A stretch of DNA of 64,000 nucleotides from Prostheceraeus crozeri (lineage: Eukaryota; Platyhelminthes; Polycladida; Euryleptidae), in the NCBI GenBank assembly GCA_907163375.1, contig CAJQUW010011610.1, positions 98,501 through 162,500 on the forward strand, in the 5' to 3' direction. This document shows, piece after piece, positions 1 to 11,609 of this stretch. The notes below the pieces were generated by a model. The model ran no database searches. It was not told the origin of the DNA and worked only from the letters and a program-made list of their open reading frames with translations. Made by a program: the position numbers and the translations under genes. Within the stretch, counting starts at the first letter, position 1, and every line of letters begins with the position of its first letter.

Positions 1-210
1 CAACCATGCGCTCGAAACATGCAGTGTTAGGTTGAAGGATAGAGTAACTATCTGGAATGAGATTATCTTGTAACTATTTATGTCACAAGTGTAGCGGTGA
101 ATGATAAAATGTGTCTGCAGAGTGCCTAGTCATCACAGATATCTGAATTGTGGCTGACAGTGTACATGCTATCTGTCAAGTCACTTATTCTTTATGATCA
201 ATTATGTGGT

Positions 211-350
211 GTCTCCGTGGCACAGTGGTTGCGTGCTTGGCCTAGCGATCTTTTGGTCGCTAAAAGTGTCCCCCGAAAGTGTCATTTAAAGTGGGCAGAA
301 AGGACATCCGGAATAAAAGTACCACACAGTCTTGACTACGTCATTTCCGT
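211..350 (+). repeat. tRNA-derived SINE, diverged copy
   Basis: The start reads like a tRNA 5' half, with a box A-like GTGGCACAGTGGTTGCGTG. The B box is eroded. The body (CATCCGGAATAAAAGTAC) matches the better-preserved copy at 13845-14005 on the other strand, and this match of head plus body supports a SINE family rather than a chance tRNA likeness. It is a Pol III-type retroposon with no coding capacity. The 3' limit is approximate. Confidence 0.7.
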
Positions 351-654
351 CTAAACCTCCAGTATGGGGCAATATTGACGTTAAAGAAAGTAGAATTGTG
401 TAACTGAAAGGTTGGGTGTCTACGGCAAAGTGTCTGCGCCTTTGAAAGTCATTGAAGCTCGAATTGCGCATCGTCAACAACTTTGATGAACTGCGAATTG
501 TCATTGATTTCAACGGTTCTTTGTCTTCTGAGGATAATCCGGTTTGTTTAGCAACAACTGGATATTTATGTAATCCACACGAAGGTCCTGATAAATGCTT
601 ATAAATGCGCATTTCTTGAATAAATGCATGTATTAGTTCAGTATCTAGAGGATT

Positions 655-1235
655 CTATAACCCTGTGATTGCGTTTGAGATGGAGAGAGATATATTCGCT
701 ACGAGCACAGAGTGAGAAAAGGCCGTTACTCGCTTAAGCTTCGTAGTATACGTCACATTTGTTCCAAAGCATAACAAAAGATCAAGGTCTCCAAAAGAAA
801 CACGAAAAGATGTACGTACATCGACCGATAGAAGGCACTGGACGCCGAAGGTGGCCTTCCTTTTTAATTTCAAGCATCTGTTTCTTTTAGACCAATTAAC
901 TTTAATCGAGAAACCATAACTTGTTCTGCTTTGGAGCCCGTGTGATGAATGGCCAACCTCGACATATGTTCTTCAAATGTGACATCGAATTCGTAATATT
1001 CAATAGCTGGATTTAAATTCTTTAGACCTATCATTTTGGAAGAGGCAGATGAACTATTGCTTACGAAGCTGCTCTTGCTTAAAGTAGTTTCAAATGTCAG
1101 GTTTAGACTAGGACATGGCCAATGAATAGGGTCAACAAGATATGACGGTGTGGCACGTGGAGCAGCTGTTGTGTAAGTCTCACCTAGTCGTTGAGCGAGG
1201 TTCAAAATACACCTGTTATATAAGTGTCTAGACAA
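655..1235 (-). pseudogene. PKD-domain-like coding remnant (polycystin/REJ type?), frameshifted
   Basis: Two minus-strand reading frames abut. The first (870-1235, about 121 aa) ends in a stop as the second (655-873, about 72 aa) begins in a shifted frame. The second contains FRVSFGD, then GTNVTYT, then ANISLSISNAI, which follows the order of a PKD domain: FGDG, a TYxY strand, then a final strand ending SN. The first contains LNLTFETT and YYEFDVTFEE, resembling strands of a preceding PKD repeat. Tandem PKD repeats occur in polycystin-1 and sea-urchin receptor-for-egg-jelly proteins, where they act extracellularly. The Gly after FGD is replaced and the frame is broken, so this is a decayed copy or an exon carrying an indel error. 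No splice sites were assigned. The family assignment is inference from motif order only. Confidence 0.42.
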
Positions 1236-2024
1236 ATGATGCTCCTATATGGACGCTTTGACATTGTGGCAAAATGCTGGTTCACTCTGAGCTTTCCGCA
1301 TCACTAGCACTATACATAGAATCCGAGCATATACTAGGAATTCTTAGTAATCATAGTATCCTGTAGTAGTGTGTACATACATAGAATCCTAGCCTCATTC
1401 GCCTTAGGGAGAAGTATTCCTAGTTCTGAGACGTTGATGTAATGATGTCACGTAGGTCGCCACTCCGGGAGTGGCTTTCTTGTTTCTTGTGAAGAGTGTT
1501 ATGACAGGAAGCTCGTCATTCCAACTTGCGAATCCATTAATGAATGAATTGGTAAATTGATATTTCAAATCATTTTTCGATAGAAATCTGTATTTCAAAT
1601 CTGTTCAGATTTGCAAAGATTCATAGACTTCAATAAAGGTCAACCAAAGATTTCTTTATCTCTCCATTATCTGTTGCCAACAGTGATCAATAATTGTAAT
1701 TTGAGGAAATACGCCTTGAGTGTTCATGAAATTGAAAATTGTTTTGAAAGAGAGTTAAGTTATTTATTGTAAATTCGTACAAAAGGTTGGTGAATATATT
1801 TCCACTATTTACACCATAGCCATTATCAAGAAATAAAAAATAAACTTTTTTTCAAAACAATATTCAATAATTGCAATGTTAACAGACTTCTCATGAGTTA
1901 CATGCAATAGCTTTATATCATGGATTTTTAGGGCAGAAATATCAGACATACGAGGCTGCGTTAGCATGTATGCCTTATCATGAAGGTGAATGACATAGAA
2001 ATGAATTTGTCAGGAAAAGCATGA
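1236..2024. other. Unassigned AT-rich sequence
   Basis: No conserved reading frame, RNA gene or terminal-repeat element is recognisable here. Short open frames have no protein-like pattern. Confidence 0.5.
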
Positions 2025-3084
2025 TACACTGTGCAACATCGAAAAGTTTCCACCATAGAAATCTACAGTTTTCACTCTTAATTCACTGACACAGCACCGC
2101 ACGTGGCACCGCAGACCTCATGATGATCGCGCATGCTATGTCCATTGTTATCGCTTTTCACATCAGAGTGATAATCTGTCTTACTTTAAATCATAATTTG
2201 GCAGATCCAGGGAGCCGGTGAGCAAAAGGAAAAAAATGGAAGACAATGCACAGATATTTGCAGACGTTGCATAGATATTTCACATGAGTTGTAGATTTCT
2301 GTGATCTTCAGATAACATTCACACACAGAATTTCGGAGAAAAAGGACAGAGGAGAGATTAAGTCTAGAAAAGCTACCGAAATGTCTCAATGACGAATGTC
2401 TTCATAAAGTTAACATTACGCGAATAGGAAGAAATTATGAAAGAAAAGATCTAAATCTTATATGAATGAATATTCCAAGAAAATTCAAGAAAATACTTGA
2501 AGTCAAACTTATTCAACAACTGGAAAGATAATTCCTCAGGGATAAATTTCGAAACACTTTGAATTGATTGTCCTAAATACTTCTAAAGTCTAATCTAGAC
2601 ACTATAAACTGTGAAATGTGGCAGCTACAATAATTAAACTTACTAACTTCATTATCTGCTACGTAAAAATAGTGGCCATTGTGAAAGAATCACTAACCAG
2701 CTAATGTTGACAGATATCGCTTGCTGCCCATTTCCTTTCTCATTCTGTTTTTTGTAGGGCCCTTAATGCATCGACAGTAAAAATCGAAAACACCATGATT
2801 TTTCCATAAAAGTTCAGTTAGCAGCAAACTCGAGTTACATGTAGCTCTGGAAGAGCAACACAGACAATAGCGCCTTTCGTGTTCGTTGTACCTTTTCATT
2901 TTGTCCGTGTTCAATGTTAGTTAAAATATTGCAATCATATATCAACTCGCAAACTGGGCCGGATATGAATGGGTTGTCCTTTTACAATTCACAGTTCATT
3001 AAGGCATTTTGGCAGATTTTCTACACTTAAATCTCTCCTCTGTCCTTTTTCTCCGAAATTCTGTGTGTGGATGTTATCTGAAGA

Positions 3085-4317
3085 CAGACCTGCCAACTGT
3101 CCCGGATTTTGGAGCTGTCCCGGATGTCCCGGAAAAGTTGAAATGCTGTCCCGGATTTTGAATTTATTAACATAAGATGAATTCTAGATCGTTTAAGAAC
3201 TCATATTTCAAAAATTTGCGCTGCGCGCGCAATCCTAAGATAAGGAAACATGCATGCATCATCCTTAATTTTTCTTTTGTTAAAAATAAAATTACCCCCC
3301 CCCCCCCCCCCCCCATTATCCTTTTTTTTTTTTTTTTTTTCTGCTATTGAGTTTTAAAAGTGTACAGTAATAAAATCTTTTCATCGTAATTGATGCTTTT
3401 CCGTTAAATTTTTTGCAGACATGAGCAAGCCAAATACTTTGAGGTAGCAATACGCAGATATGTCAGTAAAGTCCTCGTGGTCAGGAAGGCTTTACATTTG
3501 AACAACCAGGTTTTTGTGAATTCATTGCGGCGGCATCTAATAAAAGCGTCCCGTAGCCTTGATCTTCGAGTTATGGTTTTCTTCTCGAACCTATGTGTAG
3601 TAATCTGAATTTAACTATCGACAAGAGATTTAACTGTTAGGATTTCAAGAGATGCTCTATATCGAAATGTTTTATTCATTCGAACATTTGCCATCCATAA
3701 TCGACAAAAATCGCCAATCTTGTAGACCTTTATTTTAAATCAATTTTTATGTCCATCAGTCTATTCTGTTTACACTAGTTTTTTTTTAGTTTTTAGTTTT
3801 GTTCAGTTTTTCTTTTCTGCTGTTTGCACGTGTTTTTTTATTATTTTTATAGTTTTTACAATTCTTCTTTTGTAAGTATTTTAGTATTTTTAGTAGTTAC
3901 ACAGTTATTTTTTTTTTTTAAAATATTTGATTATTTTTTGTATTTTTTTTCTTTTATTATTCAGTTGTTCCAGTAGTTTTTTTTTCTTGATTGTAGATAA
4001 TAATAAAGTTAAGTAATTTATAATTTTTTGTTTTATCACAGAAAGGTTTTTTAGTTATAATTAACGAGCATTATTTTGTATTTTTATTTGTTTTCTTATT
4101 TATTCAGTTTATTATATTTTTGTAATCTATTTGTTTTTTCCGTTATTTAGTTTCCCCGTGTTAGGGTCCTTACGTAGTTATTCAGTTTCTTTTTTATGTT
4201 TGTTAGGGGTAACCGGACTTATGAACGACCATTGAACTATATTATAACTTGAGCCAGAATAACAAACCCAACTAACGATCCACTACACTAGACACGACAG
4301 AAGAACTAAACCGTATG
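3085..4317. mobile_element. 1.2-kb insertion in the foldback right arm
   Basis: Comparison with the intact left arm (around 2303-2310) shows continuous sequence there, while the right arm is opened after TGAAGA (3079-3084) and resumes with TGAAGA (4318-4323). This suggests a 6-bp target duplication. The insert begins CAGACCTGCCAACTGTCCCG and has repeated GTCCCGGAT words at 3103-3170. A C20 run and a T19 run follow, then a T-rich tract at 3770-4200. I see no matching inverted terminus at the right end and no coding sequence. The class is unknown. Confidence 0.6.
3295..3340. repeat. Homopolymer pair C20 and T19
   Basis: A run of 20 C (3295-3314) is separated by ATTATCC from a run of 19 T (3322-3340). 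Length is likely to be polymorphic or misassembled. Confidence 0.9.
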
Positions 4318-4614
4318 TGAAGATCACAGAAATCTACAACTCATGTGAAATATCTATGCAACGTCTGCAAATATCTGTGCATTGTCTTCCATTTTTTTCC
4401 TTTTGCTCACCGGCTCCTTGGATCTGCCATCTGCCAAATTATGATTTAAAGTAAGACAGATTATCACTCTGATGTGAAAAGCGACAACAATGGACATCGC
4501 ATGCGCGATCATCATGAGGTCTGCGGTGCCACGTGCGGTGCTGTGTCTGTCAGTGAATTAAGAGTGAAAACTGCAGATTTCTATGGTGGAAACTTTTCGA
4601 TGTTGCACAGTGTA

Positions 4615-5059
4615 ATTTTACTGACGTAAAAATAGAACGATGCAACATCAACATTCTTAACACTACCGAAGTCGCTGCTAATCATGCTGCGCATTTTCTG
4701 ATATCCTTGAAACAGTATAACCAGCAGTATTCAATGCAGCATGAGATGATGAGGACAAACAGCTAGAAGTACTCAGATGGCAACAAAAATAGTAAGATAA
4801 GTCATGCATGATCTTATTTTATTTCCAATGACCATCGAAGGTTGTGAAAATGAACTTTTGAAATGTAGAAGCAGCCATGGTGACTAGTTTCATCTGGGTG
4901 GATCCTACATAAAACGATAGATAGGTTTCAATCTGCAGTGACATGCCATATCCGGATGCTCACTAGCTGAACGGAAGGCAATATCTGAATACCAGACAAT
5001 TGGGATAAAGTTCCCAACACAAGGGGAAATTTAGTGTCAGGATAGTTCTCCCTAAACCT
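4615..5059. other. Unassigned sequence
   Basis: No gene, RNA or repeat structure is recognised between the foldback element and the tandem duplication. Confidence 0.45.
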
Positions 5060-5785
5060 TTCTGCTTTAATATGAATTGTGCAGAATTGTGTTCGTAAGT
5101 ATCGGATCTTTGCTTCTACTTGCATTCGGCTTGCAAGCCCTTTTCCGCTAAAGGCATTACTTTCACACACTGATTAAAAGTAAAATATTGCATAAAGGAA
5201 AATCAGGGGATTTCCAACTTATATAAATTCCATTAAAGAAAGAAAGATTGGAAATGTGGGAGAGATACTGAAGTTTCTGAGATATCATTTAGTATTAGGG
5301 TTGCGATATTTGAAGTATATTTTAAGTATGATTTTAATTTCGTTAAAAAACATTGTTTTTAATGTTTTTTTTAAAAAAATTCTTTTCCTTGTAAAAGGGC
5401 GGCTGTTTCTTTTTCTTTTTACACAATACGATTTTCCTTTAAGACATTGGTAATCCCTTCTATTCATGTAAATGTGCACATAATTGTGTTCGTAAGTCGA
5501 TCAATGCTTCACTTCAACTTGCTTTGCAAGCACTTTTTTTTTCCGTTAAAGGCATTACTTTCACACACTATCATTTAGTATTAGGGTTGCGATATTTGAA
5601 GTATATTTTAAGTATGATTTTAATTTCGTTAAAAAACATTGTTTTTAATGTTTTTTTTAAAAAAATTTCTTATTTTTCCTGTAAAAGGCGTCTTTTTTTT
5701 ACACAATCTACGATTCTTAAGACATTGCAATCCCTTCTATTCATGTATAATTGCGCAGCAAATGTCAGTAAATCTACTTAATATA
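5060..5785. repeat. Direct tandem duplication, two units of about 300-400 bp
   Basis: The block holding AAAGGCATTACTTTCACACAC and then TTAGTATTAGGGTTGCGATA through a T/A-rich core and TTCTATTCATGT occurs twice, at about 5090-5480 and 5485-5785. The short open frames in both copies are the same repeat translated, not genes. A diverged third relative lies at 47095-47305 (TTCCTGTAAAAGGCGTC), so this is a dispersed repeat duplicated locally. Confidence 0.8.
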
Positions 5786-5789
5786 ATAC

Positions 5790-7037
5790 AAGTGTACCGT
5801 CATTAACTATTAATATAGTATCCAATTAATATTGGTCAACTAAAGTATATAAATTCAAACTCTTTTAATGATTCCGGTGCGTAAATAGAAAATATCATTG
5901 AGCTCTCAATGTTAAGGTCCCAGAAGGTCCCCCTATGAGTGCACTTCTCTTTGAAAGGAATTCTGCAGGTACTTTTGGGAGTAGCATTCTGCTTGTGAGT
6001 CTGTCTAGATTGTGTTGTTGAGTATTGTTCCATAGTGATTATCCCATGCCCACTGCTTCCTAACGAGCATCAGAGAATATGTACTTTCTAGCAGCTAGTC
6101 TTAGACTCCACTCTCATTCCAAGGAATGCGGTCATTTCTCTCAATGTGCGAGTAAATACTTTGTTTTCGTTGAATTTGATGTTCAGGAAAAGCCTAGTAT
6201 TTTGATCTCTTGATAAACAACAGTGAAATATGAATTGTACAATTTAAAACAATGCATCATGTCCTATAATAGAATCACACGGTCGAGCGGTTGCTGTTGT
6301 ATTAGGAAATGCACCTGTCTTATCAGTTAAAACCATCGCAGTATTCAATGCTCCACTTATAATTCAGTTGCTTGACACAGTTTCATTGTTGCTTTATTTA
6401 AACAACGCGGTTGTCTGGCGAGGAGAAAGACCTTGACTGATAGGATTAGTTACGTAACTTCATGAAGACAAGCATTTTGTCATGTTATGTAGAAACCGTT
6501 GCTTATGGACGCCCGTCATCTAACTTCATGGAATTCCAACGACCTTTTCACGCCACTTGCAACTGACGATGGCAGTTCTCATGCACTTACAATGAAGTGC
6601 TGTCTGAGTTAGGATGGTGTGACAGTAATCGATGCAACCAAATATTAATTCGCAGTTGGACACTTTTGTGTAGGGTCATTCATGATTACCGAAAGCAGAA
6701 GGCAATTGGCAGGTACCGTACTATGTGTCCATTGATGCGCCTATCAGAGTGTTTACACGAATTACATGTTTATTCATCATTACCATCATCGAGAAATGCC
6801 GGTCTCCTAGATAGCAAACCTGTGTGAAAGTTTGCTATGACATCAACAGCTTTCGATCGTCATTCCGTTAAATACTTATCGTCGTTGTTGAAGCAAAATG
6901 GCATTTGTGCATTTCTAGCAATTTCTATTTTTTTCGATAAAAGTTAAACTAATGCTTACTCGGATAATGTGTCAAAATTTCGGCGACTATTACAACCTAA
7001 ATCTTAAGGAAAAATCACTTAAAAGTTTGGCCCTGGA
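5790..7037. other. Unassigned intergenic sequence
   Basis: Only short uninterrupted frames without recognisable protein motifs. No terminal repeats or tRNA-like boxes were found. Confidence 0.45.
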
Positions 7038-7042
7038 ATGTT

Positions 7043-7770
7043 AGTCCGGCAGCTAGAACGAGTTTCTGCAGGGAACGAGGCCGAAAGTGAGACTTTCACA
7101 GAATGATGTACACCCTATGCCTACTACGAATCGGCACGTCTGCCGAGTTCTATTGAGTTCCTCTTCTTGTCAGACACGATCAAAGAAAAACACATGTAAA
7201 TCCAATGGGACGCAGATTGCAGCTTATTTGGCTAAAATGAAATTTTGTATGTTTTCTCTGATTAAAGAAAAGTACTAAGCCCAGAGTCATAATTTTTGGC
7301 ATGGAATGTCTTCAGGTCGTTTCCTATGATGCACATGTGCTGTTATCATGTTTCTGATCGGCAATGTATGTGAGAATGTGGTTGAATGTGGATAAAGTTG
7401 TTCAAAATGTTTGTGTTTGCCGACAATAAGAGGCTCGCCAAATCGAAATGTGTTTAGCTTCATAAACAGGGGTAAATGAAGATGAAAGAAAATGACCTGA
7501 AGACATTCCATGCCAAAAATTATGACTCTGGGCTTAGTACTTTTTGTTTAATCAGAGAAAACATACAAAATTTCATTTTAGCCAAATAAGCTGCAATCTG
7601 CGTCCCATTGGATTTACATGTGTTTTTCTTTGATCGTGTCTGACAAGAAGAGGAACTCAATAGAACTCGGCAGACGCATCGATTCGAAGTAGGCATAGGG
7701 CGAAAGTCATTCTGTGAAAGTCTCACTTTCGGCCTCGTTCCCTGCAGAAACTCGTTCTGGCTGCCGGACT
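7043..7770. mobile_element. 728-bp foldback element with long TIRs and 5-bp TSD
   Basis: Left arm 7043-7320 is almost the exact inverted complement of 7493-7770. The tips are AGTCCGGCAGC and GCTGCCGGACT. The loop is about 170 nt. The direct repeat ATGTT flanks both ends (7038-7042 and 7771-7775), consistent with a 5-bp target-site duplication. The open frames in the arms are mirror copies of the same repeat and are not taken as genes. A second copy (20917-23215) has the same arms but a LINE in its loop. With no transposase in the loop, mobilisation must have been in trans. Confidence 0.85.
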
Positions 7771-7775
7771 ATGTT

Positions 7776-9187
7776 GGCAAGCAATATTGCACATGTGCAT
7801 TCACAAAATGAATTGTAGCCCCTTCTTGGATTCAATTTGTATTTGAAAATATCTTGTCAATAGTAGAAGGATGTTGAAAACCACATGCTAAGATGGCTTT
7901 CATTTTCAATAAGAATTGCAATGTATAGACAGTTTTCACTTCTCCTGAAAAGTTTGTAATTTGACACATATTAGGTAAAAACCAATGACCTTGAAATCAC
8001 ATATGAGATATTGTCGCGATAACGATGTTATATCAAGTTGCCAATGTTGTAATTCATTTTCTTCTTTGTATTTTCCATCAATCAGTTCTTTCGCTTGAAT
8101 ACTTGAGATATTGATTAGCAAAAGAGAGTCAGGCTCAGAGTGAAGAGAACAAATGTTGAAAATGGATGATAGAGTGATCTCCATATTCCAATGCAGGATT
8201 TACCAGTTCTGCACGATCCATCGACAGTTTGACTGCAACAAACTTTACAAGAGCTTAAAGAAACTTTGAAAGAACACTCAATAATATCTGGTTTAATGGC
8301 ACTTCAAACTAGACGAAATGCCACTAATGTTCTAAAATTTGACAACTAATGAATACCGGCGGAAATGATCTTAATGTGCTGAGAGCGTATCTCAAGCTTT
8401 CTCCGGACATGGCTGCAAATTAAATATGAAGTTGCATTGATGTTTAGGGATGTGGGACCTGCTGTTGATCCAAATGTTGAAATCGCAGGTATTGAGGTAT
8501 TTGCCATTCTTCAAATGGGGGTGCAACTCAATTTCCAATGTGCTCAAGCTTTGTGGAGATCGGTTTTAGATGTTACGTACGCCCTATACACCAATCTTAA
8601 AAATGATAGGAAAAGAAAACAGTTATATTATATTTATTATATTATATATATAGTATATTATATTTTCAATAGTGTTTTTGTTGTCAATAGTTAGAGCTTG
8701 TTATGAACCTGTATGTTATTATGACTACGTGCATACTTTGCTTGCCATAGTAATGTGCCGTGGGTTGCTTCATGGAAGCATCGACAGCAAGCGAAATTTT
8801 AACTTAGATGAAATTCGCAGACGGCGTTTCACTTCATTATGATATCTCATGATGTTTTTGCAATCAGTGATTCACCTTACTTCGTGCATCGGATACTTCA
8901 CGTTGGTAAGGACGTGGTGTGGGACGAAATTGTCACCGGCTCTCTTGCCGCTAGAATTTTTACCCATCATCTTCAGTGGATCACAAGAGGGATATGTTTC
9001 GATATCTTCTTCAGATGATTACGGATTACAACCGTTCATTTACAAACTTATCATTTTCTACTGGCATGGTCAGTGTGGAGCGTGCTTATCACTGCGGCTG
9101 AATGTTGAAAGTGGAAAGAATTAGCAGTGTCTCCATTCATAGTCATTATTGAACATCTCTAGTAGGTCTAGTAGACTAAGAACATTC
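7776..9187. other. Unassigned sequence with an AT microsatellite at 8625-8680
   Basis: An irregular TATAT/TTATAT tract lies at 8625-8680. Otherwise no gene or repeat structure is recognised. Confidence 0.45.
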
Positions 9188-9448
9188 TTACACTATGAAC
9201 TTTGTGATGCTTTGATGAAGAGCATTTGTTGTCGAGGCATGAGGTTGAAAGGCATTCTGTTCATTGTCGAAACAGCGAATAAATTCATCCTTCATCTCAT
9301 TGAGAATCAAGCGTTCGAAAATTTTAGCGACAATTTGAGTCAGAGATATGGTCCGAAAGTCTGTCCCTGTAGGGTTAGTCTTCTTTTCAATAGGACGGAT
9401 GCAGGCACACTTCCATACCGAGCCAAATTGACACCTAAACTTGAATCT
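9188..9448 (-). pseudogene. Non-LTR retrotransposon reverse transcriptase fragment
   Basis: The minus-strand frame from 9448 to the stop at 9188-9190 reads like the finger/palm start of a LINE reverse transcriptase. It has WKCACIRPIEKK, then FRTISLTQIVAKIFERLIL (the family's fRPISLt...KifErli block), then NEQNAFQPHASTTNALHQ (the qfgFrpgrSTtdAl block). About 86 codons survive. The catalytic motif A (FDxxxAFD), motif B and the xADD box are absent, so it is a truncated dead copy. The stretch upstream to about 9720 shows broken, possibly related frames. In life such proteins copy LINE RNA at the target site; this one cannot. It differs clearly from the LINE at 21.4-23.0 kb. Confidence 0.75.
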
Positions 9449-9472
9449 TTGTACGAATTTTTACTTTCATGA

Positions 9473-11600
9473 ATATTAGAATTGCTTATCTCTAAACTTG
9501 ATCATATGTGACTCAAGATCGAGAGACAAAACGTCACACTTTTTAGTCAAGGCTTTTGGGAAAAGGTCCAGCCTATCGATCGGAAGTATCCCTCAGCAGA
9601 GCGCAAAAACGGGAAATTCCACTAGATACCCCACGAAGAAAGTGCAATTTCAATTACTTTCGTTTTTAAAGCCTCAAAAGCTTCTACTTTATATTCTAAA
9701 TTACTACCTCTTCCCTGCATGATAGGCAATTCGTCACTAATCCTAACTCGAATTTTCCATTTGTTACAGATACGGTGATTTCTAGTCTGACATGTCGATT
9801 ATTCTAGACTAATTATTTATGAGAACTGCGATTGTTTTTGTGTTCAATAAAGTGCCACTTCGACAAGAGATCAGCAGTAAATTAAGAAAATATAAGACGA
9901 AAATCATTCAAATATTGACGAAAGAAAAGTTCTGTCTTCAGATAGCATGTGAATTCACTTTGGAGAATGCTGTTTCCGTATGACTTAGTAAGGAATTCAT
10001 TCGCAATCTGAACGGCTAGTTCGCCTAGTTTCGTCTAGTTTAGTGCACTAATAATAATTAGATGTCGTTGAATCTTCTTTTTGTTTCAATTCGACTTCTT
10101 GTAAAGTTTGTTGCAGTCAAAATGTCGATGGATCGTGTAGAACTGCTTTATTTTGCAGTAGGACATGATAATCTTTCATTAGTAATCATTTTCAACATTT
10201 ATTTTCTTCACTTTGAGCATGTTTTTCCTTTGCTGATCAATATCTATGACAAATTCTTCAATTGAACCATGCGATCGAGTCTGCGCTTGAGCACGAGTTG
10301 AATGGATAGAAATGACACTGCTGACGCATTGAATTTCTTTGAATTGAAATAATTCTGCAAATTGAAAAATTGTTCACAGGTTGTCTAACTTGTTGAATTC
10401 CTTTGTGTATCGCATTTTCAAATATCGAACGTACGATGCACCCATGTGAGCAGACTTCGGAATACAATCCTCTCCAAGAGAAAGTTTGATAAACACTTTT
10501 TCTTTGATCGTGGCAAAACTATTCAAACCTATGGTGAAGTTATCGTGTCATGAAGTTTGATAAAGACAGTAAATATTGATTAACTGTAAGTCAAATTTAG
10601 GTGTAGCAATTTTTGTGTTAACTGAAAAAACATAAACTAATCCTAAAAGATATGCATATTATACACAGAGGATGATGATTGCATTAGTCGAAAACTGCAT
10701 CCAGTCAGCAATTTAAAGATGTCCTTCCTATAAAAGACGACTGGCGCAACACCGTCTATTTTTTCTAACGATTGAATTCTTTCACCTGAATACCGGTATT
10801 ACCGAAATATAGTGCCGATATTTGAATTGCGATTTCCTCTCGAAATAGCGATCTCTAATTGATGTCGATATTGTGAATATCATGAAATGGTCGGCAACGT
10901 AGAACTTACTCATGTGTACTTGAGGCAAATAATCTTCATCTGACTGACTACTTTTGAAGAAGTCACAAAATTCTATTTTGGCTGAATATACATGTCAAGC
11001 TCTTTTCTCATGTGACCATTTTCTCATAATCAGCTAATGATAAGCGAAATGTATGAGTGATCTTGAGTCGTATCCATCGCTTTAACATTCCCTCCTTCAC
11101 AGCATAAAAACTTCGCAGTCAATACTTGCACTTGCACAAAGTCCATTCTTTGATAAATATTGTCGAGGACTGACATTTGATGTTAAATGCGTCGTTTTGT
11201 TGACCAACAAATCACTTCCATTGGAATCTGTGACATTTTTTACCAGTGGTTATGAAATAATGTCAAATGAAGCTGTTATCAGCTATTGACAGCTGATTGC
11301 TCTCACATCATTTATTAAGCCAGAAAATCGGCTAGGGCGGAAGGTCAATTGGATATATTAGCGAGCATGATCGTGATATATAGGGGTTCGTTCTCGTCGA
11401 ACAGACCTTTGGTGACCTGCACTTGTTTTCTATTATCTTCTTTTTCATTGACTCTGCTTGACTTTATCATTGTTGGCCGACTGCGCAATTGGCAATAGTA
11501 ATTTTCGATGAGAAAGGGTCTGGACCCGATACGTCCGCTGATATAAATGAAGAATTTTTTTGATTTGTTGAAAAATAGAGGTAGAGACAACCTACATTTT
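9473..11600. other. Unassigned sequence
   Basis: The first about 250 nt may be further decayed LINE sequence. Beyond that no protein motif, RNA gene or terminal-repeat structure is recognised. Confidence 0.4.
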
Positions 11601-11609
11601 CAAGTTAAT

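Larger units (their letters stand above)
2027..4612. mobile_element. Foldback/TIR DNA element with TA target site, interrupted
   Basis: The ends are inverted: CACTGTGCAACATCGAAAAG at 2027 and its complement ending at 4612. Each is flanked by TA (2025-2026 and 4613-4614), as expected for a Tc1/mariner-type target duplication. The arms are long: 2027-2395 pairs with 2995-3084 plus 4318-4612. The right arm is split by a 1.2-kb insertion at 3085-4317. The spacer, 2396-2994, encodes nothing recognisable. Without the insertion the element is about 1.35 kb. No transposase is visible, so it is non-autonomous. Confidence 0.72.

Noticed and set aside
211-282. A functional tRNA gene
   Set aside because: The B box and acceptor stem are not preserved, and the body matches a second copy, so it is a SINE.
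5256-5781. Plus-strand frames sharing LRYLKYILSMILISLK
   Set aside because: This is the same tandem DNA repeat translated twice, T-rich and without protein constraint.
7087-7726. Similar MRLSQND frames on both strands
   Set aside because: They are mirror images in the two arms of the foldback element.
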